Shown: positions 51,984 through 61,088 of the stretch, piece by piece
Layout of the letters: each line of letters starts with the position of its first letter
Numbering within the stretch: the first letter of the stretch is position 1
Origin: Flavobacterium sp. Sd200
Lineage (GTDB): Bacteria > Bacteroidota > Bacteroidia > Flavobacteriales > Flavobacteriaceae
Reading direction: 5' to 3'
DNA length: 64,000 nucleotides
Assembly: GCF_009826935.1 (NCBI RefSeq)
Contig: NZ_WUMN01000006.1
Location: forward strand, 62,001-126,000
Notes under the pieces: generated by a model
The model's database searches: none
Seen by the model: the letters and a program-made list of their open reading frames with translations, nothing else
What the model was told of the DNA's origin: nothing
Program-made: the position numbers and the translations under genes

Positions 51984-54170
51984 ATGAGTAAGAGAAACGG
52001 AAAACCGTCTAAGAAAAAGGAAAAAGACTTTTCTAAGAAAATTTATAAGATACTCGCTAAAGACCCTAATAAGTCATTTAATTATAAGCAGATAGCAGCA
52101 GCACTTGAACTTAATGACACCCAAAGCCGTAACGAAATTATTAAAGAACTTAAGTATCTGGCCTCTAAAGAAAAGATAGAGGAGGTAGAAAGGGGTAAAT
52201 ACAGGCTTTCTGACAGGGTAGATTATATTGAAGGAACTATTGATATGACCAGCAGGAAAACGGCCTACTTTGTATCGCCGGAGCTGGAAGAGGATGTATT
52301 TATACCTACCAACAACCTTAACAAAGCGCTTGATAAAGATAAGGTTAAGGTATATATCTATAACCGTCGCAAGGGAAGAAGACCCGAAGGTGAAGTGGTA
52401 GAAATTATTGAGCGTTTTAAAACTGAATTTGTTGGCGTTATTGATATACAAAAGAATTTTGCTTTTGTTAGTACTGCTAATGCCAAAATGTACACTGATA
52501 TTTTTATACCGAAAGATAAGCTTGGCAACGCAGAGAACGGCGATGTAGTACTGGTAAAAATGGAAGATTGGCCTGCCAAGGCTGATAGTCCTTTTGGCGA
52601 AGTGATTCGCGTATTAGGTAGACCCGGCGAACATAACACCGAGATACATGCTATACTTGCCGAATATGGTTTGCCTTATGATTTTCCTATTAATGTAGAG
52701 GTATTTGCACAAAAACTGAATACCGAAATAGAGGAGGAGGAAATAGCCCGAAGGAGGGATATGCGCAAGGTACTTACCTTTACCATAGATCCTAAGGATG
52801 CTAAGGATTTTGACGATGCATTGTCATTCCAAAAGCTGGAAAACGGTAATTATGAAGTGGGTATCCATATTGCAGATGTATCGCATTATTTGAAGGAAGG
52901 AACCATACTTGATGCCGAGGCTTACAACCGTGCTACATCTGTTTATCTGGTAGACAGGGTAGTGCCCATGTTGCCGGAGGTGTTAAGTAACTTTGCCTGT
53001 TCGCTCAGGCCGCATGAAGAAAAATATACCTTTTCGGCCATATTTGAAATAAATGAAAAGGCAGAGGTAAAAAACCAATGGTTTGGGCGTACTGTTATTT
53101 ATAGTGATCAACGTTTTGCCTATGAGGAAGCCCAACATATTATAGAAACCAAAGGTAATGTAATAGCCAAGGAAATATCGTTAACCGGAAGTGAATATAC
53201 GGTTAGTGAAGATATACAGTTTGCTACCCTTAAGTTAGATGAGCTGGCTAAGATACTGCGTCGTAAACGTATGGCTAATGGAGCCATATCGTTTGATAAG
53301 GTGGAGGTAAAATTTAACCTTAACGAAGAAGCAGAACCGATAGGGGTGTACTTTAAAGTGGCTAAGGATGCCAACCACCTTATTGAAGAATTTATGTTAT
53401 TGGCTAACCGAAAGGTTGCCGAATTTATTGGTAAGCAAAGACCTGAAAAAACCTTTGTGTACCGTATTCATGATGAGCCGGATCAGGATAAGCTAATCAA
53501 TATGCAAACGGTTATTGCTAAGTTTGGCTATAAAATAGATTTAAGGTCTAAAGGAGATATATCTAAATCGTTGAATAGCTTATTATCTGATGTTCAGGGA
53601 AAAAAAGAGCAAAACCTTGTAGATACTCTTGCCATACGTACTATGAGCAAGGCCAAATATAGTACAGACAATATTGGCCACTATGGCCTTGCTTTTGATT
53701 ACTATTCGCATTTTACATCGCCCATTCGCCGTTATCCGGATGTTATGGCGCACAGGTTGTTACAGCATTATCTTGATGGCGGTACATCTGCAGATAAGGA
53801 TGTTTACGAGGAGCAGTGTTCTCATTCTTCTACCATGGAAGCCCTTGCTGCCAATGCCGAGCGAGACAGCATTAAATACATGCAGGTTAAGTATATGCTC
53901 GATCATAAAGATGAAGAGTTCCTTGGAGTAATATCTGGTGTTACAGAGTGGGGTATTTATGTAGAGATCGTATCTAACAAATGTGAAGGTATGTGCCGCA
54001 TACGCGAAATTAAGGACGACTACTACACCTTTGATGAAAAACAATATGCACTGGTAGGCGAGGTTAGCAAAAACCTGCTGCAGCTAGGTGATGAAGTATT
54101 TGTAAAGGTAAAAAATGCTGACTTGGTTAAAAAGCAGCTTGACTTTACTTTTTTAAGAAAGAACGCGTAG
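51984..54170 (+). CDS. rnr: Ribonuclease R
   Basis: A 728-residue 3'-5' exoribonuclease of the RNase II family that degrades structured RNA. Order: N-terminal winged-helix region (KSFNYKQIAAALELNDTQSR), cold-shock domains, RNB catalytic domain with FTIDPKDAKDFDDALSF (metal-binding aspartates) and SHFTSPIRRYPDVMAHR, and a C-terminal S1 domain (FLGVISGVTEWGIYVEI). Full length. It opens downstream of the DUF2007 gene in divergent orientation. Confidence 0.97.
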   Translation: MSKRNGKPSKKKEKDFSKKIYKILAKDPNKSFNYKQIAAALELNDTQSRNEIIKELKYLASKEKIEEVERGKYRLSDRVDYIEGTIDMTSRKTAYFVSPELEEDVFIPTNNLNKALDKDKVKVYIYNRRKGRRPEGEVVEIIERFKTEFVGVIDIQKNFAFVSTANAKMYTDIFIPKDKLGNAENGDVVLVKMEDWPAKADSPFGEVIRVLGRPGEHNTEIHAILAEYGLPYDFPINVEVFAQKLNTEIEEEEIARRRDMRKVLTFTIDPKDAKDFDDALSFQKLENGNYEVGIHIADVSHYLKEGTILDAEAYNRATSVYLVDRVVPMLPEVLSNFACSLRPHEEKYTFSAIFEINEKAEVKNQWFGRTVIYSDQRFAYEEAQHIIETKGNVIAKEISLTGSEYTVSEDIQFATLKLDELAKILRRKRMANGAISFDKVEVKFNLNEEAEPIGVYFKVAKDANHLIEEFMLLANRKVAEFIGKQRPEKTFVYRIHDEPDQDKLINMQTVIAKFGYKIDLRSKGDISKSLNSLLSDVQGKKEQNLVDTLAIRTMSKAKYSTDNIGHYGLAFDYYSHFTSPIRRYPDVMAHRLLQHYLDGGTSADKDVYEEQCSHSSTMEALAANAERDSIKYMQVKYMLDHKDEEFLGVISGVTEWGIYVEIVSNKCEGMCRIREIKDDYYTFDEKQYALVGEVSKNLLQLGDEVFVKVKNADLVKKQLDFTFLRKNA

Positions 54171-54246
54171 TACTGTAACAAATGGCATGGTTTTTATGTC
54201 TTTTTAAAAGTTAAGATCATCAAACAATCATAAATAAAACCAAATC

Positions 54247-54915
54247 ATGAAAAAAGTAATTCTATTAGCCTTTTTAGGCATAAGTCAGTTTATATCGGCA
54301 CAGGTAACTAAAAATATTGGAGATTTTACTACTATAAGAGTGTTCGACAAAATAAGTGTAACACTCGAAAAATCTACAGAAAATAAGATAGTTATTAAAG
54401 GAACCAAGGCCAATGATGTAGAGGTATTGACAAAAAATAATGAACTTACTGTGCGAATGAAATTCTCTAAACTATTACAGGGAGAGAATATCGAAGCAGT
54501 GGTTTATTACAAAAATATAGACCAGGTAGAAGCCAGTGAGGGTTCTTATGTAGGATCGGCCGATACTTTTACAGCAACATCTTTTGAAGCTTACAGCAAA
54601 GAGGGAGCGATTATCAAGCTTATTCTTGACGTGAAAAAATTAAAGTCTAAGGCTACATCTGGCAGTACATTACAGCTTAGCGGAAAGGCTACCAACCACG
54701 ACAACAGTGTACTATCTGGCGGTAGTTTAAAAGCTAAGGAGCTGATTACAGAGCAAACAACGGTTAGTATTAGTGCCGGTGGAGATGCGTCTGTTTATGC
54801 GTCTGATTTTGTTGATGCACGCACAAAAGCCGGAGGAACCATAAACATTTACGGAAGCCCTAAGCAGGTTAATCAAAAAACGCTTGCCGGTGGAAGCATT
54901 AACCTTAAAGGTTAA
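54247..54915 (+). CDS. Head GIN domain-containing exported protein (DUF2807)
   Basis: A 222-residue protein with a cleaved signal peptide (LAFLGISQFISAQV), then a putative auto-transporter adhesin head GIN domain (DUF2807) made of short beta repeats: ISVTLEKSTENKIVIKG, ASEGSYVGSADTFTATSF, ATSGSTLQLSGKATNH, GGSLKAKELITEQ. The repeats are typical of beta-solenoids. Periplasmic or surface; function unknown. Confidence 0.93.
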   Translation: MKKVILLAFLGISQFISAQVTKNIGDFTTIRVFDKISVTLEKSTENKIVIKGTKANDVEVLTKNNELTVRMKFSKLLQGENIEAVVYYKNIDQVEASEGSYVGSADTFTATSFEAYSKEGAIIKLILDVKKLKSKATSGSTLQLSGKATNHDNSVLSGGSLKAKELITEQTTVSISAGGDASVYASDFVDARTKAGGTINIYGSPKQVNQKTLAGGSINLKG

Positions 54916-54968
54916 CAATTTTTTAAAATTAGATTATAAATGGTAACTTGCCACATTAATTTTAGTTA

Positions 54969-55649
54969 ATGTTACAGGATATTTTAAGTGCCATACCGTT
55001 AGGTTTTTTTTTAAGCATTATGCCCGGCGCTGTTTTTTTTGTGCTGCTGGAAACCAGTGTGCTTAAAGGCTTTAAAGCGGCTATAGCCTTTGATCTGGGT
55101 GCTATAACATCTGATGTTGTTTTTATACTTATAGCCTATTTTAGCAGCTATCAGGTGCTAAATAAAATAAAAGATGAGCCTGCCTTATTTATATTTGGCG
55201 GGCTCATTATGTTAGTATATGGGTTTATTTCGCTTATAAGCGTTACCAGAGCCTCTAAAAAGCAATTGGTGGGCAATGCTGCCAAAGACATTTTAAAAAG
55301 AGATTACTTTAGCCTGTTTGCAAAGGGTTTCCTGCTTAATTTTATAAACATTGGGGTATTGGCCTTCTGGCTCGGTATTATTATTACCTGGGGCCCTAAA
55401 TTAGATATGAACCCACACCGCATGATTACTTTTTTTACAGCAGTGGTAATAGCCTATTTTGTGGTAGACCTTGGCAAGATAATGCTGGCAAAACAGCTTA
55501 GAAGCAAACTTACAAGCAACAATATTGTAAAAATTAAAAAAGGTATAAACCTTATAATAATTGTTTTTGGGGTGGTGCTTTTATTGCAGGGAATTTTTCC
55601 TGAAGAGGTTAATAAAACCATAGATAAAATAGAACATCCTGTAAAATAG
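54969..55649 (+). CDS. LysE family translocator
   Basis: A 226-residue membrane protein with six helices. The N-terminus IPLGFFLSIMPGAVFFVLLETSV and the central FLLNFINIGVLAFWLGIIITWG fit the LysE/RhtB amino-acid exporter family. It exports amino acids or related compounds. It has its own terminator and is convergent with tRNA-Cys. Confidence 0.9.
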   Translation: MLQDILSAIPLGFFLSIMPGAVFFVLLETSVLKGFKAAIAFDLGAITSDVVFILIAYFSSYQVLNKIKDEPALFIFGGLIMLVYGFISLISVTRASKKQLVGNAAKDILKRDYFSLFAKGFLLNFINIGVLAFWLGIIITWGPKLDMNPHRMITFFTAVVIAYFVVDLGKIMLAKQLRSKLTSNNIVKIKKGINLIIIVFGVVLLLQGIFPEEVNKTIDKIEHPVK

Positions 55650-55670
55650 CAATTTGCATTTAAGGGATAT

Positions 55671-55704
55671 AAAAAAAGCTATCAGATTTCTGATAGCTTT
55701 TTTT
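55671..55704. terminator. Bidirectional terminator
   Basis: AAAAAAAGCTATCAGA and TCTGATAGCTTTTTTT form a perfect stem with a two-base loop, between the LysE-type gene and the convergent tRNA-Cys. Confidence 0.92.
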
Positions 55705-55708
55705 GTTG

Positions 55709-55779
55709 AGGCATCTAGCGGATTCGAACCGCTGTAGCAGGTTTTGCAGACCTGAGCCTAGCCACTCGGCCAAGATGCC
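55709..55779 (-). tRNA. tRNA-Cys (anticodon GCA)
   Basis: On the minus strand the acceptor arms GGCATCT/AGATGCC pair fully, the anticodon arm is CAGGT-CTGCAAA-ACCTG with anticodon GCA, and the T arm is AGCGG-TTCGAAT-CCGCT. The discriminator is U, as in cysteine tRNAs. CCA is not encoded. The gene has its own promoter immediately upstream and converges on the LysE-type gene. Confidence 0.96.
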
Positions 55780-55794
55780 CTTTATTACGGTTGG

Positions 55795-55824
55795 CAAATT
55801 TACATATATTTTACACTAACACAA
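55795..55824 (-). promoter_or_regulatory. Promoter of tRNA-Cys
   Basis: On the minus strand: TTG (55822-55824), a 19-base spacer and TAAATTTG (55795-55802), 15 bases before the mature tRNA 5' end. A full consensus match. Confidence 0.68.
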
Positions 55825-55855
55825 GAAAAAAATGTATAAAGTATAAAATATTAGC

Positions 55856-56215
55856 CTATGTGCGGTATTCTTCTACCTCGATAGCTACTGAGGCTACATC
55901 GCCGCCTATAGGTGGGTTTATCTTGGCTACCGATAACTTTATACGCGAAACTTCGGGCAGTTCTGCAAAGGTTCTTACTACAATGCGCTGGGCCACATGT
56001 TCTAACAGTTTAGAGCGTATTGCCATTTCTTCCATAACAATTTTATTGAGGTGTACATAATCTACAGTATCGGCCAGCTCATCGGTTTGCATCGATTTTC
56101 TAAGGTCGGCTTTAATTTCAAGGTCTACTCTGTAGTCGCTTCCAATTTTACTTTCTTCTACTAAGCAGCCGTGGTATGAAAAAGTGCGGATATTCTTAAG
56201 TTTTATGGTTCCCAT
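55856..56215 (-). CDS. folB: Dihydroneopterin aldolase
   Basis: A 119-residue enzyme of folate synthesis converting dihydroneopterin to 6-hydroxymethyl-dihydropterin and glycolaldehyde. Signatures: IKLKNIRTFSYHGCLVEESKIGSDY, the catalytic/structural Tyr in DTVDYVHLNKIV, and LLEHVAQRIVV. Length is normal. It is upstream of and co-oriented with tRNA-Cys; no other folate gene is nearby. Confidence 0.95.
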   Translation of the reverse strand: MGTIKLKNIRTFSYHGCLVEESKIGSDYRVDLEIKADLRKSMQTDELADTVDYVHLNKIVMEEMAIRSKLLEHVAQRIVVRTFAELPEVSRIKLSVAKINPPIGGDVASVAIEVEEYRT

Positions 56216-56324
56216 AGTGTTTTAATTTCAAGTGTAAAAGTAGCTTTTTTAGTTCTCAATTGATTTTAATTCTAATGATTTAAAACCTCAATTTTTTTAA
56301 ATGTTAAAATTTAATATTCTTTTG

Positions 56325-56332
56325 TAGTTTTG
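56325..56332 (+). promoter_or_regulatory. Promoter -7 element of the tandem barrel genes
   Basis: TAGTTTTG (TANNTTTG) lies 34 bases before the ATG of the first barrel gene. No TTG is found at -33. Confidence 0.35.
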
Positions 56333-56366
56333 GCACTTTTAAAAACACCACTTAAGTTTATTACAT

Positions 56367-57641
56367 ATGCCAACAATTCAGCATCAAATTAAGAATGCCT
56401 TATTTGTTTTTTGTTTCTTTTTTTCTGTTTCCTTAACCGCTCAGGTTACTTTTATGAAAGGAAACTTTGTTAACAGCCAGAATGTAAAAGTAGAATGTCT
56501 TATTAAGAATTATGACTGGAATAATTATCCATCAGAAATTGAATATAAGCTTAATGACAGTGAGGTAGTAGAGAAAATATACACTGCTCAGCTACAATCT
56601 TTTTATATTTATGAAACCCCTCATTATTATAAAAAATATGATGTAGCCTCAATACCGCAACAACCTGGTGGTTATAGTTTAAAATCAGGTTTACAACTAC
56701 TTAAAGTTTTACTAGAGGGTAAAGTTTCACTTCTTAGAAATACTGATGATGTTTACTTTTTAGGTGTCGAAGATCAATCACCAATACCTCTAATAAACTA
56801 TAAATACATAAACGATCAAACACAAAGAGTTGAAAGGAATAATAGTTTTCGCTTAGAACTGCTGAATAATCTTAAATGCCATACTATAACATCTGACGAT
56901 ATCAGAAAGGTTAGTTATGGTGAGAAAGATCTGGTAAAAATAGTTTCTCTTTACAATGCTTGTGTTAATTCTGAATCTAAAAATTACACATCCAAAAAAG
57001 CTAAAGCGGAATTTAATATTAAATTGGTTGGTGGTGTAAATTTATATACGACTAATCTTGATCTAAAATTTATTTCACCACGTAACGCTGACAGGATGGT
57101 AGATTTATCAGATGAAATTACTTTACAGAGTGGTTCCGAAAGTAATTTTGTTGCGGGATTTGAGGCGGAAGTTCGCTTACCCTTTAATCATAAAAAATGG
57201 GCATTGTTTATTGTTCCTACTTACAATAAGCAAAAGGGATTTACGGTTTATCAACCATTATCCCACCTTTTTTCAGCAAACAACTATGAAACGGGTTATA
57301 GAGGTGATGTAATTTTTAATGGCTATTCTTATATAGAGATACCTCTTGGTTTAAGACGTTATTTTTACCTCAATAAAAATTCTTTGATTAATCTTAATCT
57401 ATCATATGGGTTATCTGTAACTGCGGGTTCAGATCCGAGTATTACCGTTAACTGGAATGAAAATTCTGTTAGGTTATTACATGAAGATACAACAAGTAAC
57501 AGCTCTTTACTTAGAATTGGTGCAGGGTATACTTTTAAAGATAAATATACTTTAGGAGTTAATTATTATGCCATCAAGTCACTATCAAAGAGTAATACAA
57601 ACGGTTCTTTATCAGTTATTTTAGGTTACAAAATTTTATAA
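56367..57641 (+). CDS. Outer membrane beta-barrel protein, tandem copy 1
   Basis: A 424-residue exported protein: signal peptide (~1-26, ends LTAQV), an N-terminal domain (~27-210) with a near-duplicate in the next gene, and a C-terminal barrel domain (~215-424) with strands such as KWALFIVPTYNKQKGF, YIEIPLGLRRYFYLNKNS and a terminal SVILGYKIL. The C-terminal pattern fits porin-like PorT-type barrels. The first ~60 mature residues are nearly identical to the downstream paralogue. Function unknown. Confidence 0.88.
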   Translation: MPTIQHQIKNALFVFCFFFSVSLTAQVTFMKGNFVNSQNVKVECLIKNYDWNNYPSEIEYKLNDSEVVEKIYTAQLQSFYIYETPHYYKKYDVASIPQQPGGYSLKSGLQLLKVLLEGKVSLLRNTDDVYFLGVEDQSPIPLINYKYINDQTQRVERNNSFRLELLNNLKCHTITSDDIRKVSYGEKDLVKIVSLYNACVNSESKNYTSKKAKAEFNIKLVGGVNLYTTNLDLKFISPRNADRMVDLSDEITLQSGSESNFVAGFEAEVRLPFNHKKWALFIVPTYNKQKGFTVYQPLSHLFSANNYETGYRGDVIFNGYSYIEIPLGLRRYFYLNKNSLINLNLSYGLSVTAGSDPSITVNWNENSVRLLHEDTTSNSSLLRIGAGYTFKDKYTLGVNYYAIKSLSKSNTNGSLSVILGYKIL

Positions 57642-57668
57642 ATAATATTAAACCAATAATAAAACACC

Positions 57669-58919
57669 ATGAAAAAAACGTTCTTATTTTTATCCTTTCT
57701 TTTAAGTATGGTAGCAACCGCCCAAGTTACTTTTATGAAAGGAAACTTTGTTAACAGCCAGAATGTAAAAGTAGAATGTCTTATTAAGAATTATGACTGG
57801 AATAATTATCCATCAGAAATTGAATATAAGCTTAATGATAGTGACGTAGTAGAGAAAATATACACTGCCCAGCTACAATCTTTTTATATTTATGAAACAT
57901 CGCATTTTTACAAAAAGTATGATGTGCCTGCCATACCACAACAGCCAGGCGATTTTATTTTAAAATCAGGTTTACAACTACTTAAAGTTTTGGTTGAAGG
58001 AAAAATATCGTTGTTAAAAAATAATGACGATGTTTATTTACTTGAAACCGAAGGTATATTAGTTCCGTTATTGCATTATAAATACATTAGCCGTTCTACT
58101 AATATTGCTGAAGAGAACAACAGCTATCGTTTAGAATTATTTAATAGGCTTAAGTGCGAGGGTATTGAGCCGGAAAGTATTCGGAAGGTAAGTTACACCC
58201 AAAAAAGCCTTACAAAGCTTGTAAACAATTATAATGCATGCGCTGAAGGTACATCAAAAGATTTTACTGAAAATAAAACCAAAGCAGAATTAAACTTTAA
58301 GATTATTGCAGGGATGAATTTTTATACACCTGAAGTCGATGCCATACTATTCGCAGACAGGACAGAAACTCAACCTGAAATTGATGACGCAGTGAGCAAA
58401 AAGGGACAATCAAAAAGCAATTTTGCGGTTGGGTTTGAAGCTGAAGTTAAACTTCCTTTTAACCATAAAAAATGGGCATTATTTATTGCCCCTACATACA
58501 ACAAGCAGGAAGCTTTTTCTGTAAATGCTTCTAAAAGTTTTGGTGGATATCCATCTCAATATTACTTAAATTGGGGATATAAAGGTATAATTGATGTAAG
58601 TGAATATTCATACATTGAAGTTCCAATAGGTATAAGACGCTATTTTTATTTAGGGAAAAATTCTTTATTAAACCTAAATTTAGCTTACGGAGTATCATTA
58701 GGTGTTGGTGATAATGCAAATGCTGAATATATTAGAAATGAAAATACTAGAAATGTGAGATATGATGATAATGTCACAGGCTTTTCTTTGCTAAGGCTTG
58801 GTGCCGGATATACTTACAAAAGATATAACTTAGGAGTTAACTATTATGTTGTTAAGTTTTTGGGAGCAAGTAAAGCAAATGGCTCAGTATCCGTAATGTT
58901 AGGATATAAAATATTATAA
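57669..58919 (+). CDS. Outer membrane beta-barrel protein, tandem copy 2
   Basis: A 416-residue paralogue of the upstream gene, 27 bases after it. It has its own signal peptide (ends MVATAQV), the same N-terminal domain (VTFMKGNFVNSQNVKVEC), a diverged middle, and a barrel with KWALFIAPTYNKQEAF, YIEVPIGIRRYFYLGKNS and a terminal SVMLGYKIL. DNA identity with copy 1 is very high over 173 bases and lower elsewhere, suggesting recent duplication or gene conversion. A terminator follows. Confidence 0.88.
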   Translation: MKKTFLFLSFLLSMVATAQVTFMKGNFVNSQNVKVECLIKNYDWNNYPSEIEYKLNDSDVVEKIYTAQLQSFYIYETSHFYKKYDVPAIPQQPGDFILKSGLQLLKVLVEGKISLLKNNDDVYLLETEGILVPLLHYKYISRSTNIAEENNSYRLELFNRLKCEGIEPESIRKVSYTQKSLTKLVNNYNACAEGTSKDFTENKTKAELNFKIIAGMNFYTPEVDAILFADRTETQPEIDDAVSKKGQSKSNFAVGFEAEVKLPFNHKKWALFIAPTYNKQEAFSVNASKSFGGYPSQYYLNWGYKGIIDVSEYSYIEVPIGIRRYFYLGKNSLLNLNLAYGVSLGVGDNANAEYIRNENTRNVRYDDNVTGFSLLRLGAGYTYKRYNLGVNYYVVKFLGASKANGSVSVMLGYKIL

Positions 58920-58938
58920 GCAGTTAATCACCAATTTT

Positions 58939-58985
58939 AAAACGGTCTTTAAACCTTTAAAAGTTTATAGACCGTTTTTTATTTT
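58939..58985 (+). terminator. Terminator of the barrel-gene pair
   Basis: AAACGGTCTTTAAAC and GTTTATAGACCGTTT form a stem with a bulge, followed by TTTATTTTT. Confidence 0.8.
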
Positions 58986-59053
58986 TAGAATGTATGCTTT
59001 ATTAACTTTCTACTTTATAACTTTCCACTTTACAGACTTTACCACTATTTAAT

Positions 59054-59061
59054 TACCTTTG
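59054..59061 (+). promoter_or_regulatory. Promoter -7 element of glnS
   Basis: TACCTTTG (TANNTTTG) lies 20 bases before the ATG. No TTG is seen at -33. Confidence 0.4.
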
Positions 59062-59081
59062 CAATCTTACTTAAATAAGCT

Positions 59082-60767
59082 ATGTTAACCGAAGAGCGAT
59101 CACTGAATTTTATTGAGCAGATCATAGAAGAAGATCTTGCCAACGGCTTTCCAAAAGACAAATTACGTTTCCGTTTTCCGCCGGAACCAAACGGTTACCT
59201 GCACATAGGTCATGCCAGTTCCATATGCCTTAATTTTGGGCTTGGACTGCGTTACAATGCACCTGTAAACCTGCGTTTTGACGACACTAACCCTGCCAAA
59301 GAAGAGCAGGAATATGTTGATGCTATTAAACGCGATGTAGAGTGGCTGGGTTACAAGTGGGCTGAAGAACGTTATGCATCTGATTATTTTCAGGAGCTGT
59401 ATGACTGGGCTATAGAATTTATAAGGAAAGGTAAAGCTTATGTAGACAGCCAGAGCAGCGAAGACATGGCCAAACAAAAAGGAACTCCGAGCCAGCCGGG
59501 TACACATAGCCCGTACAGGGACCGTTCGGTTGAAGAGAACCTTGACCTTTTTGAGAAAATGAAAAAAGGCGAATTTGCCGAAGGTACGCATGTGCTTAGG
59601 GCTAAGATAGATATGGCAAGTGGCAACATGCTTATGCGCGATCCTATTATGTATCGCATACTGCACAAGCACCACCACCGCACGGCTAACAACTGGTTTA
59701 TATATCCTATGTATGATTGGGCCCATGGCGAAAGCGACTATCTTGAGCAGGTATCGCATTCATTGTGTACGCTTGAGTTTGCCATGCACAGAGAGCTGTA
59801 CGACTGGTTTTTAGACCAGATATATGACAATAATATTACGCGTCCTAAACAACGCGAATTTGCCCGTCGTAATCTTAGCCATACTGTAGTGAGTAAACGT
59901 AAACTATTGCAGTTGGTGCAGGAAAACTATGTTACCGGATGGGATGACCCACGCATGAGCACCATTAGCGGAATGAGGAGGAGAGGCTATACGCCGGCTG
60001 CCATTCGTAACTTTGCCGATACTATTGGTATTGCAAAACGCCTTAATCTTATAGATGTTTCGTTATTAGAGTTTTGCGTTCGCGAAGATCTTAATAAAAC
60101 TGCCCCGCGCGTAATGGCGGTTCTTGATCCGGTTAAGCTTGTAATTACAAACTATCCTGAAGGTAAGGAAGAATGGCTTGAAGCAGAGAACAATCCTGAA
60201 GATGAAAGTGCGGGAAATCGTGAAGTACCTTTTAGTCGTGAGCTGTACATTGAGCGTGAAGACTTTATGGAGAATGCTAACAGCAAATATTTCCGTTTAA
60301 CGCTTGGTAAAGAAGTTAGGCTTAAAAATGCTTATATTATTAAAGGTGAAAGTGTTGTAAAAGATGCCGATGGAAACATTACCGAAATACATGCTACGTA
60401 TGATACCGACAGTAAGAGCGGCAGCGGAACTGAAGCGAGCCTTCGCAAAATAAAAGGCACCATTCACTGGGTATCTATACCACATGCCATAAAAGCAGAA
60501 GTAAGGATATATGACAGGCTGTTTACACACGAAAACCCTGATGGCGATAAAGAGGTAGACTTTAAAGAATATATTAACCCTGATTCTTTAAAAGTAATTA
60601 CCGGATATTTAGAGCCAAGCCTTAAGAGTGCTGAGGCAGGGGAGAGGTTTCAATTTCAGCGACTTGGATATTTTTGCGTTGACAGAGATACCAATGCAGA
60701 GCAAATTGTATTCAATAAAACTGTTGGCCTTAGAGATACCTGGGCAAAAGTTGAAAATAAAGAATAA
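59082..60767 (+). CDS. glnS: Glutamine--tRNA ligase
   Basis: A 561-residue class I synthetase charging tRNA-Gln directly. HIGH motif is in [16 protein letters not shown], the KMSKS counterpart is [12 protein letters not shown], and the C-terminal anticodon-binding barrel includes [16 protein letters not shown]. The core is standard for bacterial GlnRS, without an extra C-terminal domain. Presence implies direct charging, rather than the GatCAB route, for glutamine. Confidence 0.97.
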   Translation: MLTEERSLNFIEQIIEEDLANGFPKDKLRFRFPPEPNGYLHIGHASSICLNFGLGLRYNAPVNLRFDDTNPAKEEQEYVDAIKRDVEWLGYKWAEERYASDYFQELYDWAIEFIRKGKAYVDSQSSEDMAKQKGTPSQPGTHSPYRDRSVEENLDLFEKMKKGEFAEGTHVLRAKIDMASGNMLMRDPIMYRILHKHHHRTANNWFIYPMYDWAHGESDYLEQVSHSLCTLEFAMHRELYDWFLDQIYDNNITRPKQREFARRNLSHTVVSKRKLLQLVQENYVTGWDDPRMSTISGMRRRGYTPAAIRNFADTIGIAKRLNLIDVSLLEFCVREDLNKTAPRVMAVLDPVKLVITNYPEGKEEWLEAENNPEDESAGNREVPFSRELYIEREDFMENANSKYFRLTLGKEVRLKNAYIIKGESVVKDADGNITEIHATYDTDSKSGSGTEASLRKIKGTIHWVSIPHAIKAEVRIYDRLFTHENPDGDKEVDFKEYINPDSLKVITGYLEPSLKSAEAGERFQFQRLGYFCVDRDTNAEQIVFNKTVGLRDTWAKVENKE

Positions 60768-60790
60768 TTACTTCTTACATATTTATCTTA

Positions 60791-60822
60791 AAACTCCCGA
60801 AAATACTCGGGAGTTTTTTATT
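60791..60822 (+). terminator. Terminator of glnS
   Basis: AAACTCCCGA and TCGGGAGTTT form a ten-bp stem followed by TTTATTT, 23 bases after the stop codon. Confidence 0.88.
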
Positions 60823-61088
60823 TATATAATGTATTGATAATATTTATTTTAAAATATTATCGAATAATGTTTTTTGTATTATATAATTTATTAATTTCAC
60901 AAATGTAAAATATACACTTATTAGTGTGTTTTTATGATGATATAAAAATGAAGAGGTTGTTTTAATGACGATTTGAGTAGTTGTAATACCCATTGCCCCT
61001 CAATTATCCCATTTATTGCCCGAATGTCTTTCCTTTTCCCAAAGAAGGAATTTTTGAGTCTTGAATGTAAACCAAACTTTTTTATATT
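60823..61088. other. AT-rich intergenic region
   Basis: No gene is supported. An AT-only dyad GATAATATTT/AAATATTATC with a six-base loop lies at 60836-60861. The rest is low-complexity sequence leading to the GH43 gene; I see no clear promoter. Confidence 0.4.

Noticed and set aside
59163..59759. 198-residue minus-strand frame opposite glnS
   Set aside because: Antisense shadow of a complete and well-conserved synthetase gene.
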